From: Duganella qianjiadongensis
Lineage (GTDB): Bacteria; Pseudomonadota; Gammaproteobacteria; Burkholderiales; Burkholderiaceae_D
DNA: 64,000 nucleotides
Assembly (NCBI RefSeq): GCF_009857915.1
Contig: NZ_WWCM01000002.1
Coordinates: forward strand, 310,001-374,000
Direction: 5' to 3'
The notes under the pieces were generated by a model. It did not search any database, was not told the DNA's origin, and saw only the letters and a list, made by a program, of their open reading frames with translations. Made by a program: the position numbers and the translations under genes. Each line of letters opens with the position of its first letter. Position 1 is the first letter of the stretch. Below are positions 57,206 through 64,000 of this stretch, in pieces.

Positions 57206-59086
57206 ATGAACAAGCGCCTGCTGCTGGCCGCCCTCGCAAGCCTGACGCTGGGCAGCGCCAGCGCCGCCCCCGCCGACTACCGCATCGATCATCTGGAACC
57301 GCCCAGCTGGTGGACCGGCATGCATGAGCGCACCCTGCAGCTACTGGTGCACGGCCCGCAGATCGGCGAGCTGACGCCCACCCTGCATTACCCCGGCGTG
57401 ACGATTACCTCGGTGGAGCGGGTGGCCAACCCCAACTACCTGTTCATCAACCTGCGCATCGGCGCCGGGGCCCGGGCCGGCCAGCTCGATCTGAACTTTG
57501 TGGCGCGCAGTGCGCAGGCTAGCCGTGCGGCGACCGTGCTGCACTACCGCTATCCGCTACAGGCGCGCGCTGCGGGCTCGGCCCAGCGGCAGGGCTTTAA
57601 CCGCGCCGATGCCATCTATCAGCTCATGCCCGACCGCTTTGCCAATGGCGATCCGGCCAACGACAACACGCCCGACATGCGCGAACAGGCCCAGCGTACT
57701 GCCCCCGGCGGACGCCACGGCGGCGACCTGCGCGGCATCAGCCAGCATCTCGACTACATCGCCGCCATGGGTTACACCCAGCTCTGGCCCACGCCGCTGC
57801 TAGAATCGAATATGCCGGCCTATTCCTACCACGGCTATGCAGCAACCCATCACTACCGCATCGACCCGCGCTACGGCAGCAACGAGGACTACCGCGCCAT
57901 GGTGGCACTGGCCCGCAGCAAAGGGCTGGGCGTGATACAGGATGTAGTGCTCAACCACATCGGCAGCGGGCACTGGTGGATGCAGGATATGCCGGAGCCG
58001 GACTGGCTGAGCTATCAGGGCCGCTTCGTTCCCACCGAGCATCACCGCGTGGCCGTGCAGGACCCTTATGCCTCGCAGCAGGACAAGCGCAACTTCACCG
58101 AAGGCTGGTTTGTCGAAAGCATGCCGGATCTGAACCAGGCCAATCCTCATGTGGCGCGCTACCTGATCCAGAACACACTCTGGTGGATAGAGTACGCCGG
58201 CCTGTCCGGCCTGCGGGTCGATACCTACAGCTATTCCAACACGGATTTCCTGAGCCGCTGGTCGGGCGCCGTGATGGCCGAATACCCGCGCCTGAATCTG
58301 GTGGGCGAAGAATGGAGCACGCACATACCCGTGGTGGCGCACTGGCAGCGCGGCAAACGCAACGCCAATGGCTATGTCTCGCACATGCCGAGCATGATGG
58401 ACTTCCCGCTGGCCGACGTGCTGCGCCGTGCGCTCGCCGCCCCGGACGGCAGCGACTACAGCCTGACCAGCCTGTACGAAGCGCTGTCGCAAGACCATCT
58501 GTATGCCGATGCCGGTAATCTGGTGCTATTCGAAGGCAACCACGATATGTCGCGCCTGTTCAGCGAACTCGGTGAAGACGATGCGCTTTACCGCATGGCG
58601 CTGGCCTTCGTCGCAACGGCGCCGCGCATACCGCAGTTCTATGCTGGCACGGAAATCCAGCTGCCCAGCTCCACCGGAAACCGCGACGATGCGTCCTACC
58701 GGCGTGATTTTCCCGGCGGCTGGGAGGGCGATGCGATCAACGCCTACAGCGGTGCCGGCCTGACGCCGCAGCAACGGGCCGCACAGGACTACCTGAAAAA
58801 ACTGCTCAACTGGCGCAAGCATGCCACCGTCATCCACCACGGCCGTACCATGCACTTCGGTCCCGAGCAGAATACCTATGTCTATTTCCGCTACGACGAG
58901 CAGCATAAAGTGATGGTGGTACTCAACAAAAACCGCAAAGACACCGTGCTGAACACCGCACGCTTTCAGGAAATGCTGCAAGGTGCGCACAGCGGTACCG
59001 ACGTCATCAGCGGTCAGCGCATAGCATTAGGCGAACAGATAACCCTGCCGGCCCGTTCGGCACTCATACTGGAGATAGCACCTTGA
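57206..59086 (+). CDS. GH13 neopullulanase/cyclomaltodextrinase, SusA-like, exported
   Basis: The 626-residue periplasmic enzyme degrades maltodextrins, cyclodextrins or pullulan. A signal peptide (about 1-20, ending ASAAP) precedes a cyclomaltodextrinase N-terminal beta domain (YRIDHLEPPSWWTGMHERTL split by a turn). The barrel has DAIYQLMPDRFANGDPANDN, nucleophile Asp339 in GLRVDTYSYS, acid/base Glu368 in VGEEWSTH and Asp447 in EGNHDMSR; a C-terminal beta domain ends the protein. This layout is that of SusA of Bacteroides. Its stop overlaps the start of the next gene (ATGA), so both are coupled. GGAG precedes the ATG. Confidence 0.93.
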   Translation: MNKRLLLAALASLTLGSASAAPADYRIDHLEPPSWWTGMHERTLQLLVHGPQIGELTPTLHYPGVTITSVERVANPNYLFINLRIGAGARAGQLDLNFVARSAQASRAATVLHYRYPLQARAAGSAQRQGFNRADAIYQLMPDRFANGDPANDNTPDMREQAQRTAPGGRHGGDLRGISQHLDYIAAMGYTQLWPTPLLESNMPAYSYHGYAATHHYRIDPRYGSNEDYRAMVALARSKGLGVIQDVVLNHIGSGHWWMQDMPEPDWLSYQGRFVPTEHHRVAVQDPYASQQDKRNFTEGWFVESMPDLNQANPHVARYLIQNTLWWIEYAGLSGLRVDTYSYSNTDFLSRWSGAVMAEYPRLNLVGEEWSTHIPVVAHWQRGKRNANGYVSHMPSMMDFPLADVLRRALAAPDGSDYSLTSLYEALSQDHLYADAGNLVLFEGNHDMSRLFSELGEDDALYRMALAFVATAPRIPQFYAGTEIQLPSSTGNRDDASYRRDFPGGWEGDAINAYSGAGLTPQQRAAQDYLKKLLNWRKHATVIHHGRTMHFGPEQNTYVYFRYDEQHKVMVVLNKNRKDTVLNTARFQEMLQGAHSGTDVISGQRIALGEQITLPARSALILEIAP

Positions 59087-62000
59087 AGACCACCCCGCAC
59101 GTACTCTCCGCCAGCGTACTGGCCGCCATGGGCCTGCTGGCGCTTGCCCCAGTACCGGCAATATCCGCCCAGGCAAGCGCCGTCAGCGCAGACGCCAGCC
59201 CGCTCAGCGTCAGCTATCCGGTAGCGGCGGGTGCCCCCTACACGGTACAGTACAGCGTCACCCAGCTAGAACATGGCCTGCGCCGCTACACCCAGCGCAG
59301 CAGCATGCCGGTGCGCGTGGGCGAACAGGAAATCAGCTACAGCGAAGTCATGGGCCAGCCGGTAGTGCGCAGCGGCAACAGCGGCTTTGATGCGCTGTTC
59401 ACGCTGGCCGGTCTGGAAATGGGACAGAATTCCGTCAGCCAGATCCGCGACGGCAGCTATAACGGCGGCCAGCCTATCAGCTGCAACTGCTTCGAAACGG
59501 GCGAGTACTGGCACTATGTCTGGACCCGCGACCTGTCGTATGCGGCTGCGCTGGGACTGGGCATGCTGGATCCGCGCCGCGTGCGCAACTCGCTCGAATT
59601 CAAACTGTCCGGCTACCGCAGCGGCGTCACCCCCGGCAGCCACGTGGCCGGCAGCAGCGATGGTCTGCAGATTATTCAGGATACCGGCAGCGGCGGCAGC
59701 TGGCCGGTCAGCACAGACCGCGTCAGCTGGGCCTTCGGTGCGGACGAAGCCCTCAAGACGCTGGCGCCGGACGAGCGCCGCGCCTTTGCTGCCACCGCTT
59801 TGCGCGCCCTCTCCAACACGCTGGAGAACGACCGTCTGGCCGCCTACGACAGCAGCGACGGCCTGTACACGGGCGAACAGTCCTTCCTCGACTGGCGCGA
59901 ACAGAGCTATGCAGCATGGATCACCAGCGATCTGTCCAGCATGGCCAGCAGCAAAGCCCTGTCCACCAATGCCGCCCACTACAAGGCGCTGACGCTGGCG
60001 GCACAGCTGGCGCGCGAACAGCAGCAGCCGGAACTGGCGCAGCGCTATGCCGGCTGGGCCGAAGATCTGAAGCGTGCCATCAACCAGCATCTGTGGCAGG
60101 CCGATCGCGGCATGTACAGCAGCCTGAGCGCCGGCCATTTCGATGGCGCTCCGCTCTACAAATACGACTGGCTGGGCCAGTCGCTGGCCATCATCACCGG
60201 CATTGCCGATGCCCGCCAGGCAGCCAGCATACTGGCGCACTATCCGCACGGCCCCATGGGCGCGCCCGTGATCTATCCGCAGCAGCCGGATACGGCGATC
60301 TATCACAACCGCGCCATCTGGCCTTTCGTCACCGCCTTCGGTCTGAAAGCTGCCGCCATGGCAGGCAATACGGCGGTGGCCGATGCCGCCTACCAGACCC
60401 TGATGCGGGGCGCCGCCACCAATCTGTCGAATATGGAAAACATGGAGTGGCTGAGCGGCCTGCCCATGCTCAAGGACCAGCGCGGCAGCCGCGATCTGAG
60501 CGGGCCGGTGATCAATTCGCGCCGCCAGCTATGGTCGGTGGGCGCCTATCTGGGCATGGTGGTTGGCAGCGTGTTCGGCGTGCAGACCACCGAGCAGGGC
60601 ATCGCCCTGCAGCCCTTCATCACGGCGCGCCTGCGCCGCGAGAACTTTGCCGGCAGCGACAGCATCACGCTGCAACACCTGAACCTGCGCGGCAAGCAGC
60701 TGCAGGTCACCTTGCGCCTGCCGGCGGCCAGCCAGAGCGAAGGCTATTACAGCATTGCCAGCATCCGCCTGAACGGCCAGCCGGCCAGCGCCAGCATAGA
60801 CTGGGCGGCGCTGGGCACCGATAACCAGATCGTCATCACGCTGGGCGCCCTGCAGCCGGGCCAGCAGCAGATACAGCGCGTCAGTGCGGCGCCACTGGCG
60901 CAGGACAGCAGCGTCACGGCACCTGCCGAACCGCAGCAGCCGGCGCTAGCGAAGGGCAGTTTCGGTTTCCCTACGCTGACCTTCAGCGCACCGCCCGCGG
61001 GCCTGCGCTACAACGTCTACCGCAATGGCCGGCTGGCCGTGCAGGGCCTCACCAGCAGCAGCTGGGCCGACCGCCGCGCCCCGCTGCTCGGTAAAGGCAG
61101 CGCCGACAATCTGTGCTACAGCATGGAAGCCGTACATCAGGCCAGCGGCCACCGCAGCCACCACACGGCGCCGGTGTGCCTGAACCCGGGGCTGGAAATC
61201 GCTGCCGACGATGCGCGTGTCCAGTCCAGCATCGTCGCGCAGCAGGGCCGCATCGCCGGCTGGGGCGCCAGCAGCGATACCCTGAGCGTCAGCCAGTTGC
61301 GCGTCGAACGGGCCGGCCGCTACGCCGTGCAGCTCAAATACCGCAACGCTGCACACGAAATCAATCTGGGCATCAGCGGCGGCGTCAAATGGATGACGCT
61401 GAGCGACGAGGCCGGCCACATCGTCGCGCAAGGCGTGGTGCAGCTGCCGCATAACGCCACCGTGGGCTGGTCAACGCCGCTGGTGGCGCAGCTGCAGGCC
61501 GGCAGCTACCGTATGCAGCTGGCCGATTTCTACAACATGAGCTACCTGCAAAGTAACAGCAGCTACGGTGATGCCGGCGGCCTCAAAGGCCCGTCCAACC
61601 GTTTCGATCTGTATGGCCTGCGTCTGCTGCCACTGGCCGCCGCAGTTGCGGACCAGCGGGCCAGCAGGGCGCCCGCCGCCGCAACGGCGCCGGGCGCATT
61701 ACCGCCGTTGCCGCCACAGGGCAGCGTGCAGATCACTGCGCCGCTGGCCTCGCCCCAGCTGGGCAACCAGCGCCAGCTGCGCATCTATCTGCCACCCGGC
61801 TACGAGCGCGATACGGCACAGCGCTACCCCGTGCTGTACATGCACGATGGCCAGAACCTGTTCGATCCGGCCAGCGCCGCCTATGGCGCAGCGTGGGAAA
61901 TGGCCAGCGTAGCCGACCGCCTGATCGCCAGCGGCGCGATTACTCCCGTAATCATCGTCGGCATCGACAATACGCCGGACCGCATCGCCGAATACACGCC

Positions 62001-62469
62001 CTGCTGCGATCCGCAGTATGGCGGCGGCAAGCTCGACGCCTATCTGGCTTTCGTCACCGATACCGTCAAGCCATGGGTGGACGCTCACCTGCGCAGCCGC
62101 CCCGAACGCGAGCACACGGCCATCATGGGTTCGTCGCTGGGCGGGATTGCCTCGGTGTATATGGCGCAGCGGCGCCCCGACGTGTTTGCAATGGCTGCCA
62201 GCCTTTCCGGCTCGTTCTGGTGGAATCAGCAGGCGCTGATCCGCCAGCTGCCTGCCCGCGTGCCGGTGCGATTCTATCTGGATGCCGGCACCTCCGGCGA
62301 CGGACTGGAACAGACCGAAAAAATGCGCGACGCCTTGCTGGCACAGGGCTATCGCGCCAATACGGAGCTCGAGTTCTATGCCGCCGATGCAGCCATTCAC
62401 AACGAGCGCTCGTGGGCGGCGCGGGTGGAGCGGCCTATGCGCTGGCTGTTCGCCGCACCGCAGCAGTAA
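59083..62469 (+). CDS. Fusion: six-hairpin glycosidase plus C-terminal esterase, exported
   Basis: The 1128-residue protein joins several domains behind a signal peptide (about 1-31). Residues about 60-530 resemble an alpha/alpha six-hairpin glycosidase (GEYWHYVWTRDLSYAAALGLG, NMENMEWLSG), of the glucoamylase or amylo-1,6-glucosidase kind. Residues about 630-850 form fibronectin- and carbohydrate-binding-like beta modules. A Pro/Ala linker leads to an esterase D/Fes-type alpha/beta hydrolase (about 885-1128) with VLYMHDGQNLFD, nucleophile Ser1018 in GSSLGG, Asp1067 in LDAGTSGD and His1106. The glycosidase substrate is probably an alpha-glucan given the coupled SusA-like gene; what ester is cleaved is unknown. 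Confidence 0.87.
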   Translation: MKTTPHVLSASVLAAMGLLALAPVPAISAQASAVSADASPLSVSYPVAAGAPYTVQYSVTQLEHGLRRYTQRSSMPVRVGEQEISYSEVMGQPVVRSGNSGFDALFTLAGLEMGQNSVSQIRDGSYNGGQPISCNCFETGEYWHYVWTRDLSYAAALGLGMLDPRRVRNSLEFKLSGYRSGVTPGSHVAGSSDGLQIIQDTGSGGSWPVSTDRVSWAFGADEALKTLAPDERRAFAATALRALSNTLENDRLAAYDSSDGLYTGEQSFLDWREQSYAAWITSDLSSMASSKALSTNAAHYKALTLAAQLAREQQQPELAQRYAGWAEDLKRAINQHLWQADRGMYSSLSAGHFDGAPLYKYDWLGQSLAIITGIADARQAASILAHYPHGPMGAPVIYPQQPDTAIYHNRAIWPFVTAFGLKAAAMAGNTAVADAAYQTLMRGAATNLSNMENMEWLSGLPMLKDQRGSRDLSGPVINSRRQLWSVGAYLGMVVGSVFGVQTTEQGIALQPFITARLRRENFAGSDSITLQHLNLRGKQLQVTLRLPAASQSEGYYSIASIRLNGQPASASIDWAALGTDNQIVITLGALQPGQQQIQRVSAAPLAQDSSVTAPAEPQQPALAKGSFGFPTLTFSAPPAGLRYNVYRNGRLAVQGLTSSSWADRRAPLLGKGSADNLCYSMEAVHQASGHRSHHTAPVCLNPGLEIAADDARVQSSIVAQQGRIAGWGASSDTLSVSQLRVERAGRYAVQLKYRNAAHEINLGISGGVKWMTLSDEAGHIVAQGVVQLPHNATVGWSTPLVAQLQAGSYRMQLADFYNMSYLQSNSSYGDAGGLKGPSNRFDLYGLRLLPLAAAVADQRASRAPAAATAPGALPPLPPQGSVQITAPLASPQLGNQRQLRIYLPPGYERDTAQRYPVLYMHDGQNLFDPASAAYGAAWEMASVADRLIASGAITPVIIVGIDNTPDRIAEYTPCCDPQYGGGKLDAYLAFVTDTVKPWVDAHLRSRPEREHTAIMGSSLGGIASVYMAQRRPDVFAMAASLSGSFWWNQQALIRQLPARVPVRFYLDAGTSGDGLEQTEKMRDALLAQGYRANTELEFYAADAAIHNERSWAARVERPMRWLFAAPQQ

Positions 62470-62479
62470 GCCTGCCGCG

Positions 62480-62502
62480 CCGGCCTGATGGACTCAGGCC
62501 GG
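62480..62502. terminator. Hairpin at the junction with the convergent chemoreceptor
   Basis: CCGGCCTGA pairs with TCAGGCCGG around a 5-base loop. The right arm includes the chemoreceptor stop codon. No T run follows, so it may act as a weak two-way terminator. Confidence 0.55.
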
Positions 62503-64000
62503 TGCCGCCAGCAATTGCCGCTGAGGCGCAGCCGCCAGTCTGGCGCCGCCCTGCAGCTTGAAGACACTGACCGCATCCGTCAGCCTTGCCGCCTGCTGCT
62601 CCAGCGCCTCCGCTGCTGCCGCCGATTCTTCCACCAGCGCCGAGTTCTGCTGGGTCACGCTATCCATCTGGCTGATGGCGATGCTGATCTGCTCTATGCC
62701 ATCGCGCTGCTCGGCACTGGCCACGCTGATTTCACTGATGATGGCGGTAACCCGCTGTACGCTGGCCACCACTTCATCCATGGTCGCCCCAGCCTCGCCC
62801 ACCAGCCGGCTGCCTGCTTCCACCCGCTCGACCGAATCGCCTATCAGTTCCTTGATCTCCTTGGCCGCCGCTGCCGAACGCTGGGCCAGATTGCGCACCT
62901 CGGATGCCACCACCGCGAAGCCACGCCCCTGCTCACCAGCCCGCGCCGCTTCGACTGCCGCGTTCAGCGCCAGTATATTGGTCTGGAAGGCGATACCGTC
63001 GATCACCGAAATGATGTCGACTATCTTGCGCGATGATTCGTTGATCGAGCCCATGGTGCGCACCATCTGCTCCACCGCATTCCCGCCTTTGGCGGCGACG
63101 CTTGATGCGGCATCGGCCAGCCGGCAGGCTTCCGTGGCATTGGCATTATTCTGCTGCACGGTAGTGGTCAGTTGCACCATGGCCGCAGCGGTTTCTTCCA
63201 GCGAACTGGCCTGCTCTTCGGTGCGCCCCGACAGATCGAGATTGCCCTGGGCGATTTCCGACGAGGCCAGATGGATGCTGTCCGTACCGTCGCGCACCTT
63301 GCCGACGATGTCGCTCAGATTGTTCTGCATCTGCTTGAGTGCGCCCAGCAACTCGCCTATCTCATCGCTGCTGTTCACCTGCACTTCGGTGCGCAGATCA
63401 CCGGCGGCCACCGTCTGCGCCATATCGACGGCTTCGCTGAGCGGACGGGTGATGCTGCGGATCAGCGCCACCACGGTTACCCAGCCCACCACCAGCGTCA
63501 CGGCCAGCGTGATGCCCATGGCCAGCACGGCCTTGTCGTGCGCGGCCTTGTTGGCCACGGCCATTTCTTCCGTGAGGCGCTGTGATTCCTTGCCGATGTA
63601 GGCGACGATATCGTCGATCTTCTTGGTCGGCTCGCGGTCCATGCCTTTCACCAGCCCGTCCACGATATGCACGCTGTCCGGATTGGCGCCGTCGTACTGC
63701 TTGAGTGCGTTCAGATATTTGCTCACCAGCTCATTCTGGGTGCGGAGGGCCTCTTCCACCAGCGGCGTACCGAGTTCCAGCTTTTTCAGCAGCTCATCGA
63801 GCTGCTTGAGCTTGGCACGGGTCTGCTCCCCGCCTTTGACAAAAGCTTCGCTGTATTTCTGCAGGGCGGCAGGGTCATTGCCACGGATCAGAATGTTCTT
63901 CCATTCCTGCACCTGTATCTTGAATTCCACCTGCGCGGCACGGGCCGCGTCGATGGCCTGACTCAGCGCAACGGAGCGTGCCATGGCCTGTGCACTGATC
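62494..64000 (-). CDS. Methyl-accepting chemotaxis protein, N-terminus beyond window
   Basis: At least 501 residues are present, and the frame is still open at the right edge, so the first membrane segment and part of the sensor are missing. What is seen: a helical periplasmic domain (EFKIQVQEWKNILIRGNDPA, KYLNALKQYDG), a membrane segment (VLAMGITLAVTLVVGWVTVVAL), a HAMP domain, and the signalling hairpin with [20 protein letters not shown]. Methylation-type Glu/Gln pairs (RTEEQASSLEETAAAM) are present. The tail lacks a CheR-binding pentapeptide. The sensor resembles the Tar-like four-helix type. It is convergent with the amylolytic operon and need not belong to it. Confidence 0.92.
   Translation of the reverse strand, partial: ISAQAMARSVALSQAIDAARAAQVEFKIQVQEWKNILIRGNDPAALQKYSEAFVKGGEQTRAKLKQLDELLKKLELGTPLVEEALRTQNELVSKYLNALKQYDGANPDSVHIVDGLVKGMDREPTKKIDDIVAYIGKESQRLTEEMAVANKAAHDKAVLAMGITLAVTLVVGWVTVVALIRSITRPLSEAVDMAQTVAAGDLRTEVQVNSSDEIGELLGALKQMQNNLSDIVGKVRDGTDSIHLASSEIAQGNLDLSGRTEEQASSLEETAAAMVQLTTTVQQNNANATEACRLADAASSVAAKGGNAVEQMVRTMGSINESSRKIVDIISVIDGIAFQTNILALNAAVEAARAGEQGRGFAVVASEVRNLAQRSAAAAKEIKELIGDSVERVEAGSRLVGEAGATMDEVVASVQRVTAIISEISVASAEQRDGIEQISIAISQMDSVTQQNSALVEESAAAAEALEQQAARLTDAVSVFKLQGGARLAAAPQRQLLAAPA

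Overview
The window reads as chromosomal DNA of a high-GC betaproteobacterium, most likely of the Oxalobacteraceae (Massilia/Duganella group). This is inferred from the small Trp-rich protein next to a c-type cytochrome, the zapB-like/zapA/6S RNA order, the fused glucokinase-RpiR regulator and the many TonB receptors. No database search was possible, so the taxon is inference. No insertion sequence, phage, CRISPR array, tRNA or rRNA was seen.

Region 1 (1-7.8 kb) is housekeeping: a partial kinase-like gene, cytochrome c, a small Trp-rich membrane protein, ilvD with a divergent LysR gene, lgt, an EVE-domain gene coupled to a TauE/SafE permease, 6S RNA, zapA and a zapB-like gene.

Region 2 (8-27 kb) is a galactan/galactose catabolic island. 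A TonB receptor, a GbpR-like LysR regulator and an SMP-30 lactonase face a rightward operon of dgoD, a GH35 beta-galactosidase and an araFGH-type ABC importer. After the inserted groES-groEL operon (CIRCE and a near-consensus sigma-70 promoter), a leftward operon dgoK-dgoA-lactonase-GH53 galactanase completes it. Together they can cut galactan outside the cell, trim oligosaccharides, import the sugar and run the De Ley-Doudoroff (galactonate) route to pyruvate and glyceraldehyde-3-phosphate. The galactose dehydrogenase step is not in the window.

Region 3 (26.7-30 kb) holds an unknown membrane-anchored protein, a PadR-MFS efflux operon with AT-rich palindromes in front of it, and a TipA-type MerR regulator.

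Region 4 (30-62.5 kb) is a starch/maltodextrin island: a glucokinase-RpiR fusion, a GH13 alpha-glucosidase, a POT transporter, a chemoreceptor with a zinc-binding CZB domain, pullulanase, a small lipoprotein, periplasmic alpha-amylase, phosphoglucomutase, a GPH/MFS sugar permease, GH31 alpha-glucosidase, an M2 peptidase, two flavin-dependent halogenases, a large TonB receptor, a SusA-like GH13 enzyme and a 1128-residue fusion of a six-hairpin glycosidase with an esterase. A second chemoreceptor runs off the right edge.

The most interesting signal is a 15-bp palindrome, TGTAGT-N3-ACTACA, found with zero to three mismatches upstream of at least eight genes of region 4. Five copies lie in the 531-bp gap between the TonB receptor and the SusA-like enzyme. 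It closely resembles the published HexR operator (TGTAAT-WWW-ATTACA), and the only HexR/RpiR-type protein in the window is the glucokinase fusion. I propose that this bifunctional kinase-regulator controls the whole starch island, including the chemoreceptor and possibly the halogenase next to the TonB receptor.
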